Shown here piece after piece: positions 1-6,533 of a stretch of 8,075 nt of DNA. A model generated the notes under the pieces. It was not told the DNA's origin, ran no database searches, and saw only the letters and a list, made by a program, of their open reading frames with translations. The DNA lies in NCBI GenBank assembly GCA_013297575.1, contig JAAFHO010000237.1:1-8075 (forward strand), written 5' to 3'. Position numbers and translations under genes: made by a program. Source of the stretch: Chitinophagales bacterium (GTDB lineage: Bacteria; Bacteroidota; Bacteroidia; Chitinophagales; Saprospiraceae). The first letter of the stretch is position 1. The number at the start of each line of letters is the position of its first letter.

Positions 1-954
1 CAGTTTGATTTTGGCCAAATTATAGGCGAGGATCCAGCAGTGCTAAAAATACTCGAAACGATTGGCCGTGTAGCGCTCACCGATGCACCTGTACTCATTA
101 TGGGTGAAAGCGGCACTGGTAAAGAACTCATTGCCGAGGCGATACACGAAAATAGCCGCCGCAATAAAAAGCCCTTTGTAAAGGTCAATTTAGGTGGTAT
201 TTCGACCAGTTTGTTTGAATCTGAAATGTTTGGCCACGTGCGCGGAGCATTTACTGATGCTCGGACAGATCGGGTCGGGCGCTTCGAAATGGCGCAGAAT
301 GGCACCATTTTTTTGGATGAAATAGGTGATTTGGACCTGTCTAGTCAGGTAAAACTCTTGCGGGTGCTGCAAGACCGCAGTTTTGAAGTACTCGGTAGCA
401 GCCGCACCAAAACGGTCAATACACGGGTTATTTGCGCTACTAACCGAAACTTGGAGGAGATGGTGGCAGACCAAACTTTTCGGGAAGACTTGCTTTATCG
501 TATCAACCTCATTGCCTTGCGCCTCCCGCCCCTGCGCGAGCGACCGGGAGACATTGCACTATTGGTACGCCATTTCCTTAAAAACTTAAGCGAATTGTAC
601 GACCGGCCACTCCAAATTTCGATAGAAAGTATGCAATGGCTCAAAGCATTGCCGCTCCCCGGTAATATCAGACAGTTGAAAAACCTTGTAGAGCGTACCG
701 TTCTGGTGTCTAGCCACGATGATTTACAATTGACCGATTTTCAGCAACAATATGAACCTGCCACCCCGAAAAACAAAACAGGATTGCCAGAAGTGGGCAC
801 TATGACTCTGGAAGCGATGGAAATCCAAATGATTCGTCAGGCAATGGCATTTCACAAAGAGAAAATTGCACGTGTGGCGCGGTCATTGGGACTAACGCGT
901 TCGGCATTGTATCGACGTTTGGAAAAATATGACATACCTTATCAAGAGGAATAA
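1..954 (+). CDS. Sigma-54-dependent NtrC-family transcriptional activator, 5'-truncated by the window edge
   Basis: A bacterial enhancer-binding protein that would use ATP hydrolysis to remodel sigma-54 RNA polymerase at -24/-12 promoters. The frame is open from base 1, and the first residues (FGQIIGEDPAVLKILETI) are the usual entry into the AAA+ domain. The GTG at 40 is therefore an internal valine and the true start lies upstream. Visible motifs are Walker A GESGTGKE (103-126), the sigma-54 contact loop as GAFTDA instead of GAFTGA (244-261), Walker B GTIFLDEIGD (301-330), the arginine-finger segment FREDLLYRIN, sensor I ATNRNL, and sensor II LPGNIRQLKN. A Fis-type helix-turn-helix closes the protein (IARVARSLGLTRSALYRRL). 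A receiver domain would be N-terminal and is not in the window, so 'response regulator' is inferred from the histidine kinase that starts 6 bases after the stop. The family assignment is secure. The target genes are unknown. Confidence 0.95.
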   Translation, partial: QFDFGQIIGEDPAVLKILETIGRVALTDAPVLIMGESGTGKELIAEAIHENSRRNKKPFVKVNLGGISTSLFESEMFGHVRGAFTDARTDRVGRFEMAQNGTIFLDEIGDLDLSSQVKLLRVLQDRSFEVLGSSRTKTVNTRVICATNRNLEEMVADQTFREDLLYRINLIALRLPPLRERPGDIALLVRHFLKNLSELYDRPLQISIESMQWLKALPLPGNIRQLKNLVERTVLVSSHDDLQLTDFQQQYEPATPKNKTGLPEVGTMTLEAMEIQMIRQAMAFHKEKIARVARSLGLTRSALYRRLEKYDIPYQEE

Positions 955-960
955 AACAAT

Positions 961-2244
961 ATGAAACTCCAATATAAATTTATTCTTTATATCGTTTTTA
1001 TACATACAGTGGCGCTCGTCCTGTCGTATTTTGTATTTGAAAAAAACAAAATCCTCTTTATCGTTTCTGAAGTGGTGATATTGGTTTCGGTAGGTCTTTC
1101 GTGGTCTTTGTACAACGACCTTATCAATCCGCTTCAACTGCTCCTGCGCGGCACCGATGCTATGCGTGATCGCGATTTTAATGTCCGTTTTATACCCACT
1201 GGCAAATACGAAATGGACAAGTTAATTGGGGTATATAACGAAATGATCGATCAATTACGCACCGAACGCACCTTGCAGGAGGAACAGCATTTTTTCTTGG
1301 AAAAACTGATACAAACCTCGCCAACGGGCATTATTATGCTGGATTACGACCAAAAAGTGGACTCCATTAACCCAAAGGCGGCAGCACTCTTGGAACTTCC
1401 AAATCAGCACCAGCCCGTATTGCAACTAGGCCATACCTTCCTAAAAACCATTATAGAGCAACCCATGGGTACTGCAAACCTGCTGAGTATGGGGGGCGTT
1501 AAGAAGTATAAAGTGCAAAAAGCGCAGTTTATCGATCGCGGTTTTCCTCGTGCTTTTGTGATGATCGAAGAGTTAACGGCAGAAATTTTGGAGGCCGAAA
1601 AGACGGCTTATGGCAAGGTAATCCGAATGATGGCGCATGAAGTGAATAATTCAATCGGGGCTATTAATTCTATTATTGATACGCTGTTGTCGCGTTCTCA
1701 AACAGCACCATTGCAATCGCGCGATTTTGAAGCGTTACAAATTGCTTACAACCGTAATGAACACCTCAATCAGTTTATGCGCCGATTTGCCGATGTGGTT
1801 CGTTTGCCAGCATTACAAAAAGAAAGGTTTGATTTACACGATTTACTCCATAATGTGGCCGTTTTGATGGGATTCAAAGCGAAGGAACACGATGTACACT
1901 TTTCGTTTGAGTTGGCAGATCAATCCTTTTGGATCAATGCCGATATGCAGCAAATGGAACAAGTATTGATTAATATTATCAAAAATGCCATTGAGGCGAT
2001 AGAGCAAAGTGGTACAATTTCTATTTCTACCACCTTAAATCCGCCTCAGTTAAGTATTACCAATACAGGAAAAGGTATTGATGAATCGGTTGCGCCGTTG
2101 CTATTTTCGCCCTTTTTTACCACTAAAAACACAGGCCAAGGCGTAGGGCTTACACTGATTCGCGAAATTTTGTCGAGCCACCAATTTGGCTTTTCACTGG
2201 CTACCGTTGCTGCGGAAAAGACCGTGTTTCAAATTAGATTTTAA
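961..2244 (+). CDS. NtrY-like membrane sensor histidine kinase (2 TM, HAMP, PAS, HisKA, HATPase_c)
   Basis: A 427-residue sensor kinase, the likely phosphodonor for the NtrC-type activator ending 6 bases upstream. Two hydrophobic helices (about residues 6-26 and 31-50) are separated by only a few polar residues (EKNK), so there is essentially no periplasmic sensor domain. A HAMP-like linker follows (about 50-105, with NPLQLLLRGTDAM), then a PAS-like segment (about 112-200, with SPTGIIMLD). The H-box is MMAHEVNNSIGA, with the phospho-acceptor candidate His226. This HEVNN form is typical of NtrY/NtrB-like kinases rather than the HELRTP form. The ATPase domain has N-box NIIKNAIEAI (Asn342), F-box FSPFFTTK and G2 GQGVGLTLI. 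Its G1 box reads NTGKGI (368-373), with Asn where DxGxG normally has Asp. AGAGGA lies about 10 bases before the ATG, inside the end of the previous gene, consistent with coupled translation. The signal sensed is unknown. Confidence 0.95.
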   Translation: MKLQYKFILYIVFIHTVALVLSYFVFEKNKILFIVSEVVILVSVGLSWSLYNDLINPLQLLLRGTDAMRDRDFNVRFIPTGKYEMDKLIGVYNEMIDQLRTERTLQEEQHFFLEKLIQTSPTGIIMLDYDQKVDSINPKAAALLELPNQHQPVLQLGHTFLKTIIEQPMGTANLLSMGGVKKYKVQKAQFIDRGFPRAFVMIEELTAEILEAEKTAYGKVIRMMAHEVNNSIGAINSIIDTLLSRSQTAPLQSRDFEALQIAYNRNEHLNQFMRRFADVVRLPALQKERFDLHDLLHNVAVLMGFKAKEHDVHFSFELADQSFWINADMQQMEQVLINIIKNAIEAIEQSGTISISTTLNPPQLSITNTGKGIDESVAPLLFSPFFTTKNTGQGVGLTLIREILSSHQFGFSLATVAAEKTVFQIRF

Positions 2245-2287
2245 AAATATTTACAACATTACCTCCTTTTAAACAGTTATACACCAC

Positions 2288-2689
2288 ATGATAGAAAATG
2301 ATGAGCAGCGCATTGCGCTCCGCCCCGTATTGGCCCTAAAAACAAATCTTTCAAAACCAGAGGAAGTGTTTCAAAATACCACCCTCCGGCCTATCCTGAA
2401 AATGCAGCACCCGCTGCTCATTCAAGTGTTTTATGCTTATATCCTAAAACGTAGGGATACGTATTTTAAAATGGCAAAAAAAGACCAAATGGACTGGATT
2501 ACCGATAGTGTCCGCTCCGATTTACGGCTGCGCAACCAGCTTTGCGGTATGATTATTGGCCATTTTACAACGGACGAATTGACCACTTTTTTGGAACAGG
2601 AACCCGATATGGTGCGCCGATTGACCACTATGCTGATCGAAAGGCTACAAAGTGAGACTTTTGTTCAGGGGACTAAGGGGTCTTCTTAA
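2288..2689 (+). CDS. Conserved hypothetical protein, 133 aa, third gene of the two-component unit
   Basis: A small soluble protein with no signal peptide or membrane helix. It looks mostly alpha-helical, rich in charged residues and Leu, with a central conserved-looking stretch (FQNTTLRPILKMQHPLL, then LLIQVFYAYILKRR) and a later GMIIGHFT motif. This pattern is reminiscent of a short Bacteroidota family that I recall being labelled 'glyoxalase' in some genomes. I see no vicinal-oxygen-chelate metal ligands that would support that name, so no function is assigned. It begins with ATG 43 bases after the kinase stop on the same strand, and no recognisable promoter or terminator lies between, so it is probably the last gene of the operon. 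Its final 17 bases overlap the 3' end of the convergent RND pump gene. The reading frame is credible because it is open over its full length and sits where a gene is expected. Confidence 0.8.
   Translation: MIENDEQRIALRPVLALKTNLSKPEEVFQNTTLRPILKMQHPLLIQVFYAYILKRRDTYFKMAKKDQMDWITDSVRSDLRLRNQLCGMIIGHFTTDELTTFLEQEPDMVRRLTTMLIERLQSETFVQGTKGSS
2673..2689. other. Tail-to-tail overlap of two convergent genes (17 bp)
   Basis: The + strand small protein gene stops with TAA at 2687-2689. The - strand RND pump gene stops with TAG read from 2675 to 2673. The same 17 bases therefore encode the C-termini of both proteins, and no intergenic space exists for a dedicated terminator. I found no convincing GC-rich hairpin plus T-run on either strand just past the two stops. 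Transcripts from either side may run into the other gene as antisense RNA. Confidence 0.9.
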
Positions 2690-5600
2690 AATCAACAGCC
2701 TTCCGATGGTTCAGTCCGGCCTTTGTCAACATCGTATCAAATAGTCCATATACTACGGGAACGATAATCAGCGACAGGAACATAGACGAGTTAAGGCCGC
2801 CTATGATGGCCCAAGCCAAACCGTTTTTCCAAGCCGAGCCCGCACCGCCTGTCATGGCAATGGGCAAAAGTCCGATTACCATGGCAATATTGGTCATCAA
2901 AACTGGGCGAAAACGCATTTTAGTAGCCGTTAGCAATGCTTCATGGAGGGGCATACCCTCGCTGCGCAGTTGGTTGGCAAAGTCAACAACAAGAATAGCG
3001 TTTTTGCCCACTAAACCGATCAACATCAACATACCAAGACCTGTAAAAACAGTTAAGTTTTCACTCGCCAATGCCAGTGCTAAAAACGCGCCAATGATAC
3101 AAAGCGGAATGGTAATCAATACCACAAACGGATATACCCAGTTGTCGTACAGGGCGACCATAATTAAATAAACCAAAAGCAACGAAGTCCAAAGCGCAAA
3201 ACTCATGGTACCTATACCCTGCTGTTGCCGCTTGAGGTCACCGCCGTATTTAATATATGAACCCGTAGGTAAAGGTAGTTTGTCCAACTGCGCTTTAATA
3301 TCACGACTCACAGAGCCATTGGGTCGCCCAATTACCTGTGCTGTAAATACAATAGAAGGCATCCGGTCGCGCCGTTCGAGACGAGTAGGGGCAACACCTT
3401 CTTTAATATCAGCAAATTGCTGAAGATATACCGTGCTGCCCAATGGATTTACGAGCGAAAGGTGCGCTATATTATCGGCACTGCGACGGTCAAAAGCATC
3501 TAAAGCAATGCGGATAGGGTATTCGTATTCGCCATCGCGGTAACGTGCATCTGTATTACCACTGAACGCCGTTTGGAGCGTAAGACCCACCTGAGCCATC
3601 ACCAGACCATAATCGGCCATGCGCTTGCGGTCCACGTCCACCCTTATTTCGGGGTTTCCGCCCTCTACGGATGGCGTAATATCCACACAACCCGGCACGC
3701 CTTTCATTATGCCTTGTATCGTGTTGGACATAGCAAGCAGGGAGTCCAAATTGGGGCCATTCAAATAAATCTCAATGGGCATAAAGGACAGCCCCATAAT
3801 ATCAATTGGGGAGGTTTTTATTTTTACCCCGGCGATGTGTTCTTCGAGTTTAATCTTCGTTTGGAGGGCATATATCGGCGTAAGCACTTTGCGCTCCTCT
3901 GGATAAGGCTTTAGAAACACATGAATTTCACCAATAAACGGCGCATTGAGGCCAAATGCTTTATTCGTCGTACCTACTGTTGTAAAAGTGCGAATGACAT
4001 CGGGTTGTTGGCGCAAAAAGGCTTCTGCTTTTTGAATAGCAGCGTTGGTTTGAGCAAGGGAAGCGTCCTTTGGCAACTCCACACCCACTAGAAATTCGCC
4101 CCTTTCACCGGCATCAAAAAAGGAATTACCAATCAATCCACTCGTGACCAAAAACACTGAGCCGATGAGCAGTAATACGGCTGTAGTGATGGTGATAAAT
4201 TTATTCCAACCACTCCGAAGTGACCAGCGCAAAGCAGCGACAAAACCATCCGTTAACCAATCTAAAAACTGCTCAAAATATTTGATAATCAGCCCGCCGA
4301 TATTTTTCCCTTCAAAACGGTGCAATTTACCCACCCTTGAGGTAAGCCAAGGTACCAATGTAAAGGAAACTAAAAGCGACATAAGGGTAGAGGTGAGTAC
4401 GGTCATACAAAATTGACGCAACAAATTGGGCACCAAACCCACCGTAAACACAATGGGTAAAAACACCACTACATCCACCAATGTAATACTAATTGCCGTA
4501 AATCCAATCTCCGTTCGGCCATCGTAACTCGCCTGCACGCGGTCTTTACCCATTTCTAAGTGTCGATATATATTTTCAATGACGACAATAGCATCGTCCA
4601 CCAAAATACCGATCGACAAGGACAAACCCAATAAACTCAACATATTGAGCGAGTATCCGCAGAGTTTCATCATAATAAAGGTACTCACAATGGAGGTTGG
4701 GATACTCACCAATACAATCATAGCATTGCGGATACTATGCAAAAAGAGCAGCATAACCAAACTCACAAGGATCACGGCAATGATTAAATCCTCGATTACG
4801 GCATCGGTGGACATTTTGGTGAACACGCTGCTATTGGCCACTACTTGGAACTTGAGCCCTTCTTTTTCGTACGTTTTTTCGAGTTTTTTTATTTTTTCCA
4901 ATACCAAATCCGACATTTCCACGGCATTGGCATCGCCTTGTTTTCGGATACTAATACCTACTGCGGGGCTTTCGTTAGCGCGGCACACGATTTCGGGGTC
5001 ACGCACGCCATCCTGTACATCTGCAATATCGCGTAGAAATACGGTGCCTCCAAATCGACTTTTCCCTATGACTAAAGCGCGTATTTCGTCCAAAGAATTA
5101 AATTTTCCGGCCAAACGAATACGGACTTGGCTTACATCATCGGTTACTTTACCGGTTGGGAAGTCGAGGTTAGCCGCTTGTATGGCTTGCGATACTTGCA
5201 AGAGCGAGAGGCCATATTGTTCAATTTTATAAGAATTGATATTGACCTTTACTTCGCGTTGTTCGCCGCCGAGGATATTAACCTGCGCAACGCCTTTTAC
5301 CTGACCAATTTCGGAGACGACGCGGTTTTTGACCAAATCGTAAAATGCAGTACCCGACATATTGCCGCTCACCGCAAGGCGTACTACGGGTAATTCGTCT
5401 AATGCAAATTTATTAATCACCGGGGCGCGTACCTCTTTTGGGAAAAGGGATACGACTTGGTTCATTTTGCGCTGAATTTCTTGTACCGATTTATCCAAAT
5501 CAACTTGTTGCTCAAATTCAACAGCGATAAAGCACACATTTTCGTTAGAAACGACCTGTATTTGGTCAATACCTTCCAAAGATGAAATGGCATCCTCAAT

Positions 5601-5798
5601 GGGTTTGGCCACTGTATTTTCTACTTCGCTGGGCGAAGCACCCGGATAAGCCGTAATAATAGTAACAACAGGCGGACTGAACTTGGGCACCAGTTCAATC
5701 GGTAGAGAAGTATAAGAGGCAATACCCATAAAACTCAATATCGTAAACAATACGATAATAAGCGATGGCCGCCGTATAGCAATTTCGGTTAAATTCAC
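2673..5798 (-). CDS. RND efflux pump inner-membrane subunit, HAE-1/AcrB type
   Basis: A full-length (1041 aa) proton-driven resistance-nodulation-division transporter, which would export hydrophobic or amphiphilic compounds through an adaptor and a TolC-type channel. The N-terminus MNLTEIAIRRP plus TM1 (about 12-30) is typical of the family. Then come the first porter/docking region (about 31-335), TM2-6 (about 336-485), TM7 (about 535-553), the second periplasmic region, and TM8-12 (about 865-1020). The TM4 relay reads SIGILVDDAIVVIENIY, with Asp401-Asp402 matching AcrB D407/D408. TM10 has GLVGKNAILVVDF, with Lys932 matching AcrB K940. The doubled Asp and the length favour HAE-1 over the heavy-metal CusA group. 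The start is GTG at 5798-5796: no in-frame ATG lies just upstream, and the start fits the family N-terminus. No adaptor or outer-membrane partner gene adjoins it, and it appears to have its own promoter. Its substrate cannot be inferred. Confidence 0.95.
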   Translation of the reverse strand: MNLTEIAIRRPSLIIVLFTILSFMGIASYTSLPIELVPKFSPPVVTIITAYPGASPSEVENTVAKPIEDAISSLEGIDQIQVVSNENVCFIAVEFEQQVDLDKSVQEIQRKMNQVVSLFPKEVRAPVINKFALDELPVVRLAVSGNMSGTAFYDLVKNRVVSEIGQVKGVAQVNILGGEQREVKVNINSYKIEQYGLSLLQVSQAIQAANLDFPTGKVTDDVSQVRIRLAGKFNSLDEIRALVIGKSRFGGTVFLRDIADVQDGVRDPEIVCRANESPAVGISIRKQGDANAVEMSDLVLEKIKKLEKTYEKEGLKFQVVANSSVFTKMSTDAVIEDLIIAVILVSLVMLLFLHSIRNAMIVLVSIPTSIVSTFIMMKLCGYSLNMLSLLGLSLSIGILVDDAIVVIENIYRHLEMGKDRVQASYDGRTEIGFTAISITLVDVVVFLPIVFTVGLVPNLLRQFCMTVLTSTLMSLLVSFTLVPWLTSRVGKLHRFEGKNIGGLIIKYFEQFLDWLTDGFVAALRWSLRSGWNKFITITTAVLLLIGSVFLVTSGLIGNSFFDAGERGEFLVGVELPKDASLAQTNAAIQKAEAFLRQQPDVIRTFTTVGTTNKAFGLNAPFIGEIHVFLKPYPEERKVLTPIYALQTKIKLEEHIAGVKIKTSPIDIMGLSFMPIEIYLNGPNLDSLLAMSNTIQGIMKGVPGCVDITPSVEGGNPEIRVDVDRKRMADYGLVMAQVGLTLQTAFSGNTDARYRDGEYEYPIRIALDAFDRRSADNIAHLSLVNPLGSTVYLQQFADIKEGVAPTRLERRDRMPSIVFTAQVIGRPNGSVSRDIKAQLDKLPLPTGSYIKYGGDLKRQQQGIGTMSFALWTSLLLVYLIMVALYDNWVYPFVVLITIPLCIIGAFLALALASENLTVFTGLGMLMLIGLVGKNAILVVDFANQLRSEGMPLHEALLTATKMRFRPVLMTNIAMVIGLLPIAMTGGAGSAWKNGLAWAIIGGLNSSMFLSLIIVPVVYGLFDTMLTKAGLNHRKAVDFKKTP

Positions 5799-5800
5799 AG

Positions 5801-5820
5801 TTGCAGTAATTTTCCTGCAA
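5801..5820. promoter_or_regulatory. Inverted repeat overlapping the RND pump promoter, candidate operator
   Basis: TTGCAG (5801-5806) and CTGCAA (5815-5820) are perfect 6-bp inverted arms separated by 8 bases. The distal arm overlaps the proposed -7 element of the pump gene, and the proximal arm ends 2 bases before its GTG start. The repeat therefore covers the expected transcription start and the whole short leader. Arm length and spacing suit a dimeric repressor. It could also be chance or an RNA stem that blocks the start. The regulator is unknown. Confidence 0.45.
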
Positions 5821-5825
5821 AGGTA
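5817..5825 (-). promoter_or_regulatory. Bacteroidota-type -7 promoter element for the RND pump gene
   Basis: On the minus strand this reads TACCTTTGC, an exact fit to the Bacteroidota primary-sigma -7 consensus TAnnTTTG followed by a pyrimidine. Transcription would start only about 10-15 bases before the GTG at 5798, giving a very short leader, which is not unusual in this phylum. I cannot see a clear -33 TTTG box at the usual spacing; that position falls inside the hairpin terminator of the upstream gene. Confidence 0.6.
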
Positions 5826-5830
5826 GTAAT

Positions 5831-5868
5831 AAAAAACGAGCCGCCCGGAACACCGAACGACTCGTTTT
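5831..5868 (-). terminator. Rho-independent terminator of the EGF-like lipoprotein gene
   Basis: Arms at 5833-5848 and 5853-5868 can form a stem of about 16 bp (three G-U pairs in the minus-strand RNA) around a 4-base loop. The core is ACGAG pairing with CTCGT plus a GC-rich centre. On the minus strand the stem runs into six consecutive T's (5836-5831). It lies 23 bases past the lipoprotein stop and just before the pump's -7 element, so it should insulate the two co-directional genes. The flanking A/T runs make it potentially bidirectional, but no + strand gene needs it. Confidence 0.85.
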
Positions 5869-5877
5869 ACTAGTATT

Positions 5878-5894
5878 TAATCTAAAATAGATTA
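5878..5894. repeat. AT-rich hairpin spanning the lipoprotein stop codon
   Basis: TAATCTA (5878-5884) and TAGATTA (5888-5894) are perfect 7-bp inverted arms with a 3-base loop. The right arm contains the stop codon of the lipoprotein gene. It is A/T-rich and so weak. It may slow the polymerase or protect the 3' end of the mRNA ahead of the stronger terminator, or it may be chance in AT-rich DNA. Confidence 0.4.
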
Positions 5895-6446
5895 TTGTTT
5901 TGTGTAGTTGATGACAGAGGTAGTAGTGTAAGAACCACCAGTATAGTTATCAACGAGGGTATAAGAACCGCTCAATTTTTTAGTAGCAGGGTCGTATGTT
6001 AATACACCAGACCATTTGTCACCACCTGCGTCAGCCACATCTGTAAAATCTAAATTTAAAGCAGAAGCATCAGAGCTGTTGGCTTTCTTTACATTAACAG
6101 TGATCGTAGTTTGGAAACCACCAAGGTTTTCGACACGAACAGATGTAGTAGAACCCGTAACGGCTTTGATAACACATGGTGTGCTCAAGTTAAAAGTACC
6201 GCTTCCGTTAGGATCAGTAGATGTGCTTACTTCGCTTCCAAGGTAATCACCAATGAATTTTGTTGGCCACTCTACGTTACAAACGCCAGCAGCGTCTGCT
6301 TCGTAACCTTCGTCGCATACGCAAGTGCCATCAAAGCAAGTACCTGTACCGCATTTGCCTTCGAGATCTTTACAAGGGTCAGATTCGCAAGATGCGAACA
6401 TTGTCATAGCACCTACAAGTGCTGGGAATAGAAGTTTCTTGATCAT
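5892..6446 (-). CDS. Secreted lipoprotein with an EGF-like module, 184 aa
   Basis: A predicted envelope lipoprotein of unknown role. It starts MIKKLL, has a hydrophobic signal, and a lipobox FASC with the lipidated Cys20. The residues just after (ESD) are acidic, which in Bacteroidota may favour export to the outer face of the outer membrane; this is inference. Residues 25-56 hold six cysteines (C25, C32, C37, C42, C44, C56) in EGF-like spacing C-x6-C-x4-C-x4-C-x-C-x11-C, ending CVCDEGYEADAAGVC, so three disulfides are expected. The remainder (about 60-184) is Thr/Ser/Gly-rich with alternating hydrophobics, probably a beta-sandwich or small barrel, starting WPTKFIGDYLG. Such CxNGxC-type EGF plus beta-domain lipoproteins recur in this phylum. 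A seventh non-lipid Cys, C91, is unpaired. The ATG at 6446 is supported by the signal peptide and by a -7 promoter element about 50 bases upstream. A terminator follows the stop. Confidence 0.9.
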   Translation of the reverse strand: MIKKLLFPALVGAMTMFASCESDPCKDLEGKCGTGTCFDGTCVCDEGYEADAAGVCNVEWPTKFIGDYLGSEVSTSTDPNGSGTFNLSTPCVIKAVTGSTTSVRVENLGGFQTTITVNVKKANSSDASALNLDFTDVADAGGDKWSGVLTYDPATKKLSGSYTLVDNYTGGSYTTTSVINYTKQ

Positions 6447-6461
6447 GTTGTCGAGAATGTG

Positions 6462-6475
6462 TTTAGTTAACTAAA
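6462..6475. promoter_or_regulatory. 14-bp perfect palindrome in the lipoprotein gene leader, candidate operator
   Basis: TTTAGTTAACTAAA is self-complementary over all 14 bases. It sits between the proposed -7 element (6499-6507) and the ATG at 6446, leaving 15 bases to the start, so it would be in the untranslated leader. It could bind a dimeric repressor or form a short stem near the ribosome site. It is AT-rich, so chance is possible. Confidence 0.4.
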
Positions 6476-6498
6476 ATGATTTAATTTCGGAAAGAGCC

Positions 6499-6507
6499 GC
6501 AAAGATA
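6499..6507 (-). promoter_or_regulatory. Bacteroidota-type -7 promoter element for the EGF-like lipoprotein gene
   Basis: The minus strand reads TATCTTTGC, an exact match to TAnnTTTG plus a pyrimidine. Transcription would start about 45 bases before the ATG at 6446. The element is 27 bases past the stop of the upstream adhesin gene, so the -33 region overlaps that gene's 3' end. I see no distinct -33 box. The presence of this promoter suggests the lipoprotein can be expressed separately from the adhesin. Confidence 0.6.
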
Positions 6508-6533
6508 AGCATTTCTTTCTTAAATGAGCGAGA

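Noticed and set aside
40..954. GTG at 40 as the start of the sigma-54 activator
   Set aside because: The frame is open to base 1, and the residues before it match the conserved entry to the AAA+ domain, so the gene is truncated by the window edge.
2261..2270. ACCTCCTTTT between the kinase and the small-protein gene, resembling the 3' end of 16S rRNA
   Set aside because: Only about ten bases match, with no flanking rRNA similarity. It is the anti-SD sense, so not a ribosome site. Probably chance in a pyrimidine-rich gap.
4579..5232. 217-residue open frame on the + strand
   Set aside because: It lies wholly inside the RND pump gene on the opposite strand; its composition and lack of recognisable motifs mark it as a shadow.
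5799..5850. Sigma-54 (-24/-12) promoter for the pump gene
   Set aside because: TTTGC is present, but no GG lies at the required spacing upstream; the -7 TAnnTTTG reading fits better.
6447..6533. Terminator after the adhesin gene
   Set aside because: Only a 3-bp GCG/CGC pairing is visible near the stop and no stem followed by a T-run, so no terminator is called.
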